From CAWJMD01 sp963700925 (lineage in GTDB: Bacteria > Actinomycetota > Actinomycetes > Actinomycetales > CAWJMD01), in contig OY969553.1 of NCBI GenBank assembly GCA_963700925.1, forward strand, positions 1,054,001-1,118,000: a DNA stretch of 64,000 nucleotides. The letters are read 5' to 3'. The stretch's first letter is position 1, and every line of letters starts with the position of its first letter. Position numbers and translations under genes: made by a program. Of this stretch, positions 34,259-43,145 are shown in pieces. The notes under the pieces were generated by a model. That model was not told where the DNA came from and ran no database searches. It saw only the letters and a program-made list of their open reading frames with translations.

Positions 34259-34720
34259 ATGACGCGGAAGCCAGCCAAGAGCACCGCACCGGCCGAGAAG
34301 AAGACCCAGGTGTTCACGGACGCGGAACGGGACGCGATGAAGAACCGCGCCGAGGAGCTGAAGGCGGAGAAGCGCCGCGGGAAGGCCGCTGACGAGGAAA
34401 GCGGCGTGCTCGCGAAGATCGCCGAGATGACGGAGTCGGATCGCGCGATGGCTGAACGGATCCATGCCGTCATCAAGTCCAGCGCCCCAGAGCTCTCGTC
34501 GAAGCTCTACTACGGGATGCCCGCGTACGCCAAGGACGACAAGGTCGTCTGCTTCTTCCAGCCCGCGCAGAAGTTCAAGACGAGGTACGCGACGTTCGGC
34601 TTCAACGACCCGGCGAACATCGACGAGGGCTCCATGTGGCCGATTTCCTTCGCCCTGACGAAGCTGACCGCCGCCGACGAGAAGAGGATCGGCGCGTTGG
34701 TGAAGAAGGCAGTGGGCTGA
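34259..34720 (+). CDS. DUF1801 domain protein
   Basis: A 153-residue protein. A basic N-terminal helix (DAERDAMKNRAEELKAEKRR) precedes a DUF1801 domain: AMAERIHAVIKSSAPELSSK, LYYGMPAYAKDDKVVCFFQP and FNDPANIDEGSMWPISFALT. The family is a small alpha/beta fold of uncertain role, sometimes called iron-chaperone-like. ATG 34259 follows TCGGAGGA. Probably not part of the aromatic pathway; it ends 27 bases before the convergent paaX stop. Confidence 0.85.
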   Translation: MTRKPAKSTAPAEKKTQVFTDAERDAMKNRAEELKAEKRRGKAADEESGVLAKIAEMTESDRAMAERIHAVIKSSAPELSSKLYYGMPAYAKDDKVVCFFQPAQKFKTRYATFGFNDPANIDEGSMWPISFALTKLTAADEKRIGALVKKAVG

Positions 34721-34746
34721 CGAGTCACCAGGCCGCTCTGAGGTGA

Positions 34747-35556
34747 CTAGGCGTGCAGGACGGCGTGCGCGTGCTCGGCGGCCGGCTCACGGAGCACGCC
34801 GTCCAGGTCGGAGAACAGCTCGCCGGCACGAACGCCCAGCCAGTCTTTGGGGAGGAACTCGAGCGGGAGGCCCGGATCGAGGTACGGCAGCCGCCGCCAG
34901 GCGGTGAGCATCGGCACGTAGGTGCGGAACGCGTTCTCCGGTAAGGGTTCTCGGCGGCGGACGCTCGTGCGCACAGGCGAGTACGTGGCGTGGAACTGCT
35001 CGTAGAGCGACTCCAGCTCGTCGAGGTCCCACCACGACTCGACCCGCGCCCGCACGTCACCGGCGCCGAGGTAGTCACCGCGGAAGAACTCGGTGAACTC
35101 GGTGAGAGAGAGCCGGTCGAGCGCGCGCACCGCCTCGTCGTAGAGCGTGCCGGGCGCCACCCAGACCCCCGGCGCAGCGGCGCCGAACCCGAGGCGTACC
35201 AGCTGCGAGCGCAGGGCGTGCCGCTTCTCGCGCTCGGCCTCGGGGACGGAGAAGACGACCACCAGCCAACCGTCGTCCGCGGTCGCGCGTGGACGCGAGA
35301 AGATGCGCCGGTCCCCCTCGCGCAGGATCTCCAGCGTGTGCGGCGCCAGCGCGTATCCGGCTCGGCCGTCGACCTTGACGCTGCGGAGCACGTCGCGCTT
35401 CTTCAGCCTCGACACCGACGAGCGGACGGCGGCCGCGTCGACGTCGAGGTCGGCCATCAGCCGCACCAGTGAAGCGACCGACAGCCAGTCGTGCTCCGCC
35501 CTGGCATAGAGCCCGTAGAGCGACGTGATGAGCTGTCGCGGAGGGAGGTCGAGCAC
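34747..35556 (-). CDS. paaX: PaaX-family transcriptional repressor
   Basis: A 269-residue PaaX protein: winged helix LPPRQLITSLYGLYARAEHD with SVASLVRLMADLDVDAAAVR and SSVSRLKKRDVLRSVKVDGR, then the ligand domain WLVVVFSVPEAEREKRHALR and LRSQLVRLGFGAAAPGVWVA. PaaX proteins repress aromatic-CoA operons and release DNA on binding the CoA thioester. GTG 35556 lies 3 bases after the ligase stop, so the repressor is co-transcribed with the ligase that makes its likely inducer. Confidence 0.9.
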   Translation of the reverse strand: MLDLPPRQLITSLYGLYARAEHDWLSVASLVRLMADLDVDAAAVRSSVSRLKKRDVLRSVKVDGRAGYALAPHTLEILREGDRRIFSRPRATADDGWLVVVFSVPEAEREKRHALRSQLVRLGFGAAAPGVWVAPGTLYDEAVRALDRLSLTEFTEFFRGDYLGAGDVRARVESWWDLDELESLYEQFHATYSPVRTSVRRREPLPENAFRTYVPMLTAWRRLPYLDPGLPLEFLPKDWLGVRAGELFSDLDGVLREPAAEHAHAVLHA

Positions 35557-35559
35557 CCG

Positions 35560-37179
35560 TCAGGCGCCGATCGTGCTGTCGCGCAGTCGGAATCGCTGAA
35601 GCTTGCCGGTGGCGGTGCGCGGTAGCTCGTCCACGAACTCGACCGCACGCGGGTACTTGTACGGCGCGATCTGGGCCTTCGCGAAGTCCTGCAGCTCGCG
35701 GACCTTGGCGTCGCCCGCGTCCGCACCCTCACGCAGCACGACGAAGGCCTTGACGATCGCACCGCGCGCCTCGTCGGCGACCCCGACGACGCCGCACTCG
35801 GCCACATCTGCGTGCGCCAGCAGCGCCTCCTCGACCTCTGGGGCGGCGATGTTGTAACCGGAGGAGACGATCATGTCGTCGCTGCGCGCCTGGTACCAGA
35901 AGTACCCGTCGTCGTCCTGGCTGAAGGTGTCGCCGGTGATGTTCCAGCCGTTCTGCACGTAGGCCAGCTGGCGCGAGTCGGAGAGGTAGCGGCATCCAGT
36001 CGGACCCCTCACCGCGAGGCGTCCCACCTGACCACGGGGCAGCGGCTCGCCGTCGGGGTCGACGATCGCAGCGACGAACCCTGGCACCGCGAGACCCGTT
36101 GAGCCAGGGCGGATTTCGTGACCGGACGACCCGATGAAGATGTGCAGCATCTCGGTGGAGCCGATGCCGTTGATGAGTCTCACGCCCGTGGCAGCCTCGA
36201 AGGCCTGCCAGGTCGCGGCCGGCAGGTGCTCGCCGGCCGACACCGCCTCGCGCAGGGACGACAGCAGGCCTTCGTCGCCACCCGCCAGCATCGCCCGGTA
36301 CGCGGTCGGAGCCGTGAAGCAGATGGTGACCTGGTGGTCGTCGATGTGCTGGGCGAGCTCCGCCGGGGTGGCCTTCTCGATCAGGAGCGTGGCGGCGCCG
36401 ACGCGCAGCGGGAACACCACCAGACCGCCCAGCCCGAAGGTGAAGGCCAGCGGCGGGGTGCCGGTGAACACGTCGTCCTTGGTGGGCTTCAGCACGTAGT
36501 GGCTGAACGTGTCGGCGTTGGCCAGCACGTCGCGGTGGAAGTGCATCGTGGCCTTCGGCCGTCCGGTCGTACCCGAGGTGAAGGCCAGCAGCGCGACGTC
36601 GTCCGCTGCAGTCTCGACGTTCTGGAACGAGTCGGAGCGACCGGCCGACGCCGCCACGAGGTCGTCGGCGTCCGCCCCGCCGTAGACCAGGGTCCTGGCA
36701 GCGAGCCCGGCTGTCTCGAGGTCATCGACGAACCGGTGGTCGCAGAGACTCAGGTCGATCGAGGCGATCTCGTCGATGGTGGCGAGCTCCTTGGGGCGCA
36801 GCAGCGGCATCGTCGTGACGACCACCGCCCCCGCCTTCAGCACCGCGAACCAGCACGCGACGAGAAGGGGGTTGTTCGGGCCGCGGAGCAGCACGCGGTT
36901 GCCCGGCACGATGCCGTGCTCATCGACCAGCAAGTTCGCGATGCGGTTGGACGACGCGAGCAGGTCGCCGTACGTCCACGCCTGCGCTCCCGGCGCGAGC
37001 AGGCACGGCCGGTCGGGGCCGAGCTCGGCGACCATGGCGTCGAGCAGCTCGGTCGCGCAGCTCAGGCGGTCTGGGTAGTGCACCTCGGGCACGTCGAACC
37101 GGAACTCGGGCCACTGGTCCGGCGGCGGCAGGTGCTCACGGCAGAACGTGTCGACGTGCGCGGACGGCGAGAGGTCCAT
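35560..37179 (-). CDS. Aromatic acid-CoA ligase (2-aminobenzoate-CoA ligase type)
   Basis: A 539-residue adenylate-forming enzyme of the benzoate-CoA ligase group: LLAFTSGTTGRPKATMHFHR (P-loop), FTAPTAYRAMLAGG, SAGEHLPAATWQAFEAATG, INGIGSTEMLHIF, and the C-terminal RSDDMIVSSGYNIAAPEVEE with the catalytic Lys in LPRTATGKLQRFRLR. It activates the aromatic acid with ATP and CoA. Substrate 2-aminobenzoate is inferred from the flavoprotein fusion. ATG 37179 chosen on family length. Confidence 0.85.
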   Translation of the reverse strand: MDLSPSAHVDTFCREHLPPPDQWPEFRFDVPEVHYPDRLSCATELLDAMVAELGPDRPCLLAPGAQAWTYGDLLASSNRIANLLVDEHGIVPGNRVLLRGPNNPLLVACWFAVLKAGAVVVTTMPLLRPKELATIDEIASIDLSLCDHRFVDDLETAGLAARTLVYGGADADDLVAASAGRSDSFQNVETAADDVALLAFTSGTTGRPKATMHFHRDVLANADTFSHYVLKPTKDDVFTGTPPLAFTFGLGGLVVFPLRVGAATLLIEKATPAELAQHIDDHQVTICFTAPTAYRAMLAGGDEGLLSSLREAVSAGEHLPAATWQAFEAATGVRLINGIGSTEMLHIFIGSSGHEIRPGSTGLAVPGFVAAIVDPDGEPLPRGQVGRLAVRGPTGCRYLSDSRQLAYVQNGWNITGDTFSQDDDGYFWYQARSDDMIVSSGYNIAAPEVEEALLAHADVAECGVVGVADEARGAIVKAFVVLREGADAGDAKVRELQDFAKAQIAPYKYPRAVEFVDELPRTATGKLQRFRLRDSTIGA

Positions 37180-37233
37180 GCTGCACGGTATGACTCTGTT
37201 GTGACGACAGTCAACAACCCACCATGAACCTCC

Positions 37234-37350
37234 CTTGCTCCCCCCACCTACGCCCACGCTGTGGCGGGCTCACCCTGCCCACACGAAGCCACCAGAAGCG
37301 TGTGGGCAGGCTGAGCCAGCCACCGGTCGGGTGTAGGTGGGGCGAGCAAG
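37234..37350. repeat. 117-bp hairpin repeat, copy 1
   Basis: Two 52-base arms pair at 44 of 52 positions around a 13-base loop containing CCAGAA. Ends are CTTGCTC and GAGCAAG. It shares a 26-base identical stretch (from CTGTGGCGGGCTCACC onward) and overall length with the copy at 38231-38347, same orientation. No ORF is expected inside. Confidence 0.9.
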
Positions 37351-37439
37351 AGGGTGACAGCGCCGAGATAGGCGACTGTCAGCCATGTCGTCCCGCACGC
37401 TGGCACTGCCAGACTGCCGTCGAGGCGCGGGGGGACGAC

Positions 37440-38213
37440 ATGAGCACGTCAGGCGATGCGCCGCGCAAGGCGTCGCCCCTCGAGGCCGCGCCGTGGGAAG
37501 TTCCGTTGGCCCCGGCGCACCCGTCGCGCATGCCGGTGTACACGCCAGCACCTGGATTCCCGCACCAGGGGGCGTCCCCGTGGCACCCCCCACCGCCGCG
37601 CACCGACAGGTTCGCCATCGCCGCTTTGGTGCTTGGCCTGCTGGGAGTCGGGCTGCTGTGCTGGGTCTTCGGCTTCATCGCCCTCTCCCAGATCAAGGCG
37701 AGCGGCCAGAAGGGACGCGGGATGGCCATCGGCGGCATGGCGGCTGCTGGGGTGTGGTTCGTGTGCAGCATCGCCGTCGTCGCCGTCACCTTCCCCACGA
37801 CCTCCTTCGCCCCCGACCGGGACGCGACTGGCGCGCTGACCGACGACGGCGTCGTCCACTTCAGCCAGCTGAGGCCGGGTGACTGCGTCAACGATCCAGG
37901 TCTCGTCACCGAGGTGACGAACGTCGATGTAGCGCCCTGCTCCCAGTCGCACTACGGCGAGATCTTCGCGACCTTCGGCATCTCGGCCTCCTCGTTCCCG
38001 GGTGATGCTCAGGTCGTGGCCGAGGCTGAAGTCGGATGCCTTGGCGGGTTCGAGGGGTACATCGGCATCCCCTACGACGAGTCGATGCTCGGGGTCCTCT
38101 ACCTGTACCCGACCGAGACCTCGTGGGAGCTGGGCAGCGAGGGTGTCGTGTGTATCGTCCACGACCCCGCCGGCCCGCTCACAGAACCGACTCTGCAGTG
38201 GTCCGAGCGCTGA
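37440..38213 (+). CDS. DUF4190-type membrane protein with septum-formation-like extracellular domain
   Basis: A 257-residue protein. Pro-rich cytoplasmic N-terminus; two membrane helices at about residues 58-80 (FAIAALVLGLLGVGLLCWVF) and 95-118 (GGMAAAGVWFVCSIAVVAVT) with a KASGQKGRGMA loop, the DUF4190 pattern; then a secreted domain with Cys in RPGDCVNDPG, VAPCSQSHYGEIFATF, EVGCLGG and GVVCIV, typical of the septum-formation-like family. ATG 37440 follows a G-rich site. It is enclosed by two 117-bp hairpin repeats, which suggests it moved as a unit or that the repeats bound its transcript. Confidence 0.82.
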   Translation: MSTSGDAPRKASPLEAAPWEVPLAPAHPSRMPVYTPAPGFPHQGASPWHPPPPRTDRFAIAALVLGLLGVGLLCWVFGFIALSQIKASGQKGRGMAIGGMAAAGVWFVCSIAVVAVTFPTTSFAPDRDATGALTDDGVVHFSQLRPGDCVNDPGLVTEVTNVDVAPCSQSHYGEIFATFGISASSFPGDAQVVAEAEVGCLGGFEGYIGIPYDESMLGVLYLYPTETSWELGSEGVVCIVHDPAGPLTEPTLQWSER

Positions 38214-38230
38214 GCTGAGCCCCCGTCCCT

Positions 38231-38347
38231 CTTGCTCCCCCAGCCCACACGCTGCCTGTGGCGGGCTCACCCTGCCCACACACTTCGGCCAGAAATCTGT
38301 GGGCTGGGTGAGCACCCCACAGGCGACGTGTGGGTGACGCGAGCAAC
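38231..38347. repeat. 117-bp hairpin repeat, copy 2
   Basis: Two 50-base arms pair at 39 of 50 positions around a 17-base loop that again has CCAGAA. Ends are TTGCTC and GAGCAA. Differences from copy 1 occur on both arms, and several keep pairing, for example CCTGTGG with CCACAGG here. Confidence 0.9.
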
Positions 38348-38363
38348 GGGGCGGTCGGGCCGT

Positions 38364-39857
38364 TTAGGCGCCGAACTGCAGAGCGCTGGCGATAGCGGAC
38401 GGGAGACAGTCCAGCAGCGCACCCGCACTGACCGGGCCCCCGCCTGACGCGTGGGCGCCGGCGAGCCCGTGCACCACGACGGCGACGCCCGCCGCGTCGA
38501 TCGGCTCGAGCCCGGCGGCCAGCAGGGTCCCGGCGATGCCCGCGAGCACGTCCCCCGAACCGGCCGTCGCGAGCCAGTGCGGACCGTGGTCCTGACCCAG
38601 CACTCTCCCGTCGGACGCCACGACCACAGTGATGGCGCCCTTGAGCAGAACCGTTGCGCCCGTAGCGTCTACGGCCGCGCGCGTGTACCGAAGGGGTTGC
38701 GCCTCAATGTCCGCCCGCGAGGGCGAGCCGACCCCGAGGTCACTCATCAGACGAGCCAGCTCGCCCGCGTGCGGGGTCAGGAGCAGCGGCGGTGTCACCG
38801 TCTCGCCGATGCGAAGCGCCAGAGCCAGCACCTGCAGGGCGCCGGCGTCGAGCAGGCACGGCTCCTGGCCGGCCAGTGCCCTGCGCACCGCGTCGACCTG
38901 CCCAGCGTCGTCGGCGTCGACGCCAGGGCCGAGCACCCATGCCTGCACGCGTCCATCACCCGGCACGACCTCGGGCCACGACGCACGCACCAGGTCTGTC
39001 GCAGGCGCCGGTCCGACGTACCGCACCATGCCGGCACCCGACCGCACCGCGGCCCCTGTGCACAGCACTGCCGCACCCGAGTAGGTGGCGCCCCCTGCCA
39101 CCACCCCCAGCACCCCGCGGGAGTACTTGTCATCGGCCGGTCCTGGCACCGGCCACAGCGCACCGACGTCAGCCACCTCGAACCGTTGCACCGCAGGCGA
39201 TCCCAGGTCGCTGGGCTCGAGCCCGATGTCGACGACCTCTACAGACCCGGCTGCCTCGGACGCGGGGGGCAGCAGCAGGCACGGCTTCGCGGTACCGAAC
39301 GCGACCGTCACATCAGCACGCACGTGCACCCCGTCAGCCGCCCCGGTGTCAGGGTCGACGCCACTCGGCAGGTCCACAGCGACGACGGCTGACCTGAGTC
39401 GGTCTACCGCCTCGACCACGGTGGCTGCGACGCCACGCAGCCCTCCGCGGCCGCCGATTCCCAGCAGGCCGTCCACCACCACGTCGGCGCCCGAGATCGC
39501 TTCGACCGCAACGGCCTCGCCACCGGCCGCGGTCGCATCGATGACCCGGCCCCCGGCGCCGACCAGCCCCGCAAGACCCCGTTCGTGCGGCTTCTCGTGC
39601 CCCAGCACCGCCCGCACGGCAACCCCGCGAGAGGCCAGCCGAGCCCCGGCCCACAGGGCGTCGCCACCGTTGGCCCCGGGCCCGACGAGCAGCACGACCT
39701 GCCGCCCGTAGGCCGCGCCGGTCCGGTCGCGGAGCACCTGCAGCACCACCCTCGCCAGCGCCGCAGCGGCCCTCTGCATCAGCGCACCGTCGGGCAGGAC
39801 CCTCATCACTGCCGCCTCCGCGCGACGCACGGCTTCGACCTCGTGCGCCTCGATCAC
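38364..39857 (-). CDS. nnrD: Bifunctional NAD(P)H-hydrate epimerase / ADP-dependent dehydratase
   Basis: A 497-residue repair enzyme for damaged nicotinamide cofactors. N-terminal epimerase: EAHEVEAVRRAEAAVMRVLP, LLVGPGANGGDALWAGARLA, VDGLLGIGGRGGLRG and VAVDLPSGVDPDTG. C-terminal ribokinase-like dehydratase: YSRGVLGVVAGGATYSGAAV, PLLLTPHAGELARLM and HWLATAGSGDVLAGIAGTLL. GTG 39857 overlaps the acpS stop. The glmS-acpS-nnrD order is conserved. Confidence 0.95.
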   Translation of the reverse strand: MIEAHEVEAVRRAEAAVMRVLPDGALMQRAAAALARVVLQVLRDRTGAAYGRQVVLLVGPGANGGDALWAGARLASRGVAVRAVLGHEKPHERGLAGLVGAGGRVIDATAAGGEAVAVEAISGADVVVDGLLGIGGRGGLRGVAATVVEAVDRLRSAVVAVDLPSGVDPDTGAADGVHVRADVTVAFGTAKPCLLLPPASEAAGSVEVVDIGLEPSDLGSPAVQRFEVADVGALWPVPGPADDKYSRGVLGVVAGGATYSGAAVLCTGAAVRSGAGMVRYVGPAPATDLVRASWPEVVPGDGRVQAWVLGPGVDADDAGQVDAVRRALAGQEPCLLDAGALQVLALALRIGETVTPPLLLTPHAGELARLMSDLGVGSPSRADIEAQPLRYTRAAVDATGATVLLKGAITVVVASDGRVLGQDHGPHWLATAGSGDVLAGIAGTLLAAGLEPIDAAGVAVVVHGLAGAHASGGGPVSAGALLDCLPSAIASALQFGA

Positions 39858-40246
39858 GGCAGGCCGACGGGCTCGGCAGGGCCAGGCACGGGGTCGGCAC
39901 GCTCGGCAACCACGACGGCGGACGCGATGCCCGCGTCGTGGCTCAGCGAGAGGTGGAAGGACGTGACACCCAGCTCGGCGGCGCGGGCAGCGACGGTGCC
40001 GAGCACGTGCAGCACCGGTCGTCCGCCCTCGAGCACTCGAACCGTCGCGTCGGTCCAAACCAGCCCGACCGGCGCACCCAGCGACTTGGCCACGGCCTCC
40101 TTGGCCGCGAACCTCGCCGCCATCGAGGCCGGCGCAAGGCCCTGCTCCTCCGCGGTGAACAGCCGGTCGGCGAGCGCCGGCACGCGCTCCATCTGGGCGG
40201 TGAAGCGGTCGATGTCGACCACGTCGATGCCGACGCCGACAATCAC
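39854..40246 (-). CDS. acpS: Holo-[acyl-carrier-protein] synthase
   Basis: A 130-residue 4'-phosphopantetheinyl transferase: VGVGIDVVDIDRFTAQMERV with the metal-binding Asp, LFTAEEQGL, ARFAAKEAVAKSLG with the catalytic Glu/Lys, and FHLSLSHDAGIASAVVV. Loads CoA-derived arms on acyl carrier proteins. GTG 40246 is 3 bases after the glmS stop; the end overlaps nnrD. Confidence 0.94.
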   Translation of the reverse strand: MIVGVGIDVVDIDRFTAQMERVPALADRLFTAEEQGLAPASMAARFAAKEAVAKSLGAPVGLVWTDATVRVLEGGRPVLHVLGTVAARAAELGVTSFHLSLSHDAGIASAVVVAERADPVPGPAEPVGLP

Positions 40247-40248
40247 AG

Positions 40249-42132
40249 CTACTCGACCGTGACCGACTTGGCCAGGTTGCGGGGCTGGTCGACGTCCAGA
40301 CCCTTGGACGCCGCCAGCTCGCAGGCGAAGACCTGCAGCGGAACGACGGCCAGCAGAGGAGCCAGCAGCGGCGGGCACTGCGGGATGCGGATGACCTCCT
40401 CGGCATAGGGGACGACGTCCTCGTCGCCGTCCTCGGCGATCACGAGCGTGCGGGCGCCTCGGGCCCTGATCTCCTGGATGTTCGAGACCACCTTGCTGTG
40501 GAGGGAGTCCTCGCCGCGCGGCGAGGGGACGACCACGAACACCGGCTGGCCCGGCTCGATGAGCGCGATCGGACCGTGCTTGAGCTCGCCCGCCGCGAAG
40601 CCCTCGGCGTGGATGTACGCCAGCTCCTTGAGCTTGAGCGCACCCTCCATCGCGACCGGGAACCCGACGTGCCGGCCGAGGAACAGCACCGAGCGGGTGT
40701 CGGTCATCCAGTGCGCGATCTCGCGGACGTGGTCGAGCCGGTCGAGCACCTGCTGGATCTTGTCGGGCATCAGCGCGAGCTCGCGCATCACCTCGTTCAC
40801 GTCCTCGGACCGCGAACCGCCGCGCAGGGTGGCGAGGTAGAGGCCGAGCAGGTAGCACGCGGTGATCTGGGCCAGGAACGCCTTGGTCGACGCCACCGCT
40901 ATCTCAGGGCCCGCGTGCGTGTAGAGCACGCCGTCGCTCTCGCGGGGGATCGACGACCCGTGCGTGTTGCAGATCGCCACCACCGTGGCGCCCTGCTCGC
41001 GGGCGTACCGGACGGCCATCAGCGTGTCCATCGTCTCGCCCGACTGGGAGATCGACACCACCAGCGTGCGCGGACCGACCACCGGGTCGCGGTAGCGGAA
41101 CTCGTGCGCCAGCTCGACCTCGACAGGGATACGCGTCCAGTGCTCGATCGCGTACTTGGCCACCTGTCCCGCGTACGCCGCTGTGCCACAGGCCAGCACG
41201 ACGACGCGGTCGATCTGGCGCAGCACGTCCTCGTCGATGCGCAGCTCGTCGAGCACCAGGCGGCCGTCCGCGTCCGTGCGCCCGAGCAGCGTGTCGGCGA
41301 CCGCGTGGGGCTGGTCGTGGATCTCCTTCGACATGAAGTTCGGGAAGCCGCCCTTCTCCGCGGCCGCCGCGTCCCAGTCGACGTGGAAGTGCTTGCCCTC
41401 GACCGGTTCTCCGTCGAAACCGATGATCTTCACGTCATCGGGGGTGATCGTGGCGATCTGGTCCTGCCCGAGCTCGACGGCGTCGCGGCTGTGCGAGATG
41501 AACGCGGCCACGTCCGATCCGAGGAAGTTCTCACCGTCACCCAGCCCCACCACCAGCGGGGAGTTGCGGCGCGCGCCGACCACGGTGTCGGGCTGGTCGA
41601 CGTGCACGGCGAGCAGGGTGAAAGCACCCTCGAGCCGGTTGCACACCTGGCGCATCGCCTCGGTGAGGTCCTTGGTGTCGGCGTACGCACGCGCCACCAG
41701 GTGCGCGGCCACCTCCGTGTCGGTCTCGGACTCGAACGCCACCCCGTCCGCCACCAGCCCGGCCTTCAGGGAGGCGAAGTTCTCGATGATGCCGTTGTGG
41801 ATCAGCGCGAGGCCGCCCTCGTCGCCCCCGACGTGCGGGTGGGCGTTGCGGTCGGTCGGCCCGCCGTGGGTGGCCCAGCGGGTGTGCCCGATGCCCGTGC
41901 TCGCGGACGGCATGGGCTCCGCCGCCAGCAGCTCGGTCAGGTTCGCCAGCTTGCCCGCCTTCTTGGCGGTGACCAGCCCGTCCGCCGTGACCAGGGCCAC
42001 GCCGGCCGAGTCGTAGCCGCGGTACTCCAGCCGGGCCAGGCCCTCCATCACGACGTCGAGCGCCCGGTCGTTGCTCCGCGAGTCGGCGCCGTCGACCGGC
42101 GGGCGACCCACATATCCCACGATTCCGCACAT
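40249..42132 (-). CDS. glmS: Glutamine-fructose-6-phosphate aminotransferase (isomerizing)
   Basis: First step of amino-sugar synthesis for peptidoglycan: 627 residues. N-terminal Ntn glutaminase with Cys1 in MCGIVGYVG, RLEYRGYDSAGVAL and HTRWATHGGPTDRNAHPHVG; two SIS domains with VVLACGTAAYAGQVAKYAIE, SISQSGETMDTLMAVRYAR, and the end KGLDVDQPRNLAKSVTVE. Length standard. ATG 42132 must be used because Cys2 becomes the N-terminal nucleophile. No glmS ribozyme was seen upstream. Divergent from coaA. Confidence 0.97.
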   Translation of the reverse strand: MCGIVGYVGRPPVDGADSRSNDRALDVVMEGLARLEYRGYDSAGVALVTADGLVTAKKAGKLANLTELLAAEPMPSASTGIGHTRWATHGGPTDRNAHPHVGGDEGGLALIHNGIIENFASLKAGLVADGVAFESETDTEVAAHLVARAYADTKDLTEAMRQVCNRLEGAFTLLAVHVDQPDTVVGARRNSPLVVGLGDGENFLGSDVAAFISHSRDAVELGQDQIATITPDDVKIIGFDGEPVEGKHFHVDWDAAAAEKGGFPNFMSKEIHDQPHAVADTLLGRTDADGRLVLDELRIDEDVLRQIDRVVVLACGTAAYAGQVAKYAIEHWTRIPVEVELAHEFRYRDPVVGPRTLVVSISQSGETMDTLMAVRYAREQGATVVAICNTHGSSIPRESDGVLYTHAGPEIAVASTKAFLAQITACYLLGLYLATLRGGSRSEDVNEVMRELALMPDKIQQVLDRLDHVREIAHWMTDTRSVLFLGRHVGFPVAMEGALKLKELAYIHAEGFAAGELKHGPIALIEPGQPVFVVVPSPRGEDSLHSKVVSNIQEIRARGARTLVIAEDGDEDVVPYAEEVIRIPQCPPLLAPLLAVVPLQVFACELAASKGLDVDQPRNLAKSVTVE

Positions 42133-42165
42133 GGCCGAGAGCCTAACCGGGGGTGGCAGGGCACA

Positions 42166-43143
42166 ATGCCGAGCGTGACCTCGACCACGGTGTCCTCCGG
42201 ACAGGGGGCCGGTACGTCCCCGTACGTCGAGATGGATCGCCCTGCCTGGAGCGCGCTGGCGGCCGCCACGCCGCTGCCGCTGACCGAGACCGACGTGGCC
42301 CGACTGCGGGGCCTGGGCGAGATCATCGACCTGGCCGAGGTTGAGGAGGTGTACCTGCCGCTGTCACGCCTGCTGAACCTGTACGTGGCGGGCTCGGCGG
42401 CCCTGCACTCGGCGACGACCACGTTCCTCGGCGAGGCGCCGGCCCTCACGCCCTTCGTGATCGGCATCGCCGGCTCGGTGGCGGTCGGCAAGTCGACGAC
42501 GGCACGCATCCTGCGCGAGATGCTCGCGCGCTGGCCCGACACGCCGCGCGTCGAACTGGTCACCACAGACGGCTTCCTCTACCCCAACGCCGAACTCGAG
42601 CGACGAGGCCTGTTGCAACGCAAGGGCTTTCCCGAGAGCTACGATCGACGGGCTCTGATGCGGTTCGTCTCGGACGTGAAGTCCGGCGCATCAGAGGTAC
42701 GCGCGCCGCTCTACTCGCACCTCACCTACGACATCGTCCCAGGGGCCGACATCGTCGTCCGCCAGCCGGACGTGCTGATCGTCGAAGGGCTCAACGTGCT
42801 GCAGCCGGCGCGGCCCCGCAGCGACGGCCGTCAGGGCATGGCCGTGAGCGACTACTTCGACTTCTCGATCTACGTCGACGCCCGCACCACAGACGTCAAG
42901 TCCTGGTACGTCGACCGTTTCCTGCGGCTGCGTGAGACGGCGTTCAACCGTCCGGAGTCATACTTCCGCCGCTTCGCGGACCTCAGCGACGCGGAGGCCG
43001 TCGCGACGGCGGAGAAGATCTGGGCCGAGATCAACGAGCGCAACCTGGTCGAGAACGTGCTGCCCACCCGTGCCAGGGCCACGCTGGTGCTGACGAAGGG
43101 CCGCGACCACGTCGTCCAACGCGTGCGGCTCCGGAAGATCTGA
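42166..43143 (+). CDS. coaA: Type I pantothenate kinase
   Basis: A 325-residue P-loop kinase for the first step of CoA synthesis: VIGIAGSVAVGKSTTARILR (Walker A), VELVTTDGFLYPNAELERRG, RKGFPESYDRRALMRFVSDV, YSHLTYDIVPGADIVV, DVLIVEGLNVLQ and DYFDFSIYVDA. Complete and standard. ATG 42166; GTG 42175 is possible. Two bases separate it from the phosphoesterase gene. Confidence 0.96.
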   Translation: MPSVTSTTVSSGQGAGTSPYVEMDRPAWSALAAATPLPLTETDVARLRGLGEIIDLAEVEEVYLPLSRLLNLYVAGSAALHSATTTFLGEAPALTPFVIGIAGSVAVGKSTTARILREMLARWPDTPRVELVTTDGFLYPNAELERRGLLQRKGFPESYDRRALMRFVSDVKSGASEVRAPLYSHLTYDIVPGADIVVRQPDVLIVEGLNVLQPARPRSDGRQGMAVSDYFDFSIYVDARTTDVKSWYVDRFLRLRETAFNRPESYFRRFADLSDAEAVATAEKIWAEINERNLVENVLPTRARATLVLTKGRDHVVQRVRLRKI

Positions 43144-43145
43144 CG

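Noticed and set aside
37234..38347. Flanking hairpins as insertion-sequence ends
   Set aside because: They are in the same orientation, no transposase lies between them, and each is itself a full hairpin, so classic IS ends do not fit.
40249..42200. glmS ribozyme upstream of glmS
   Set aside because: The glmS-coaA gap is only 33 bases, too short for the ribozyme.
40498..43143. Long plus-strand open frame of 881 codons across glmS and coaA
   Set aside because: It is the antisense shadow of glmS joined in frame to coaA; only the coaA part from 42166 has family motifs.
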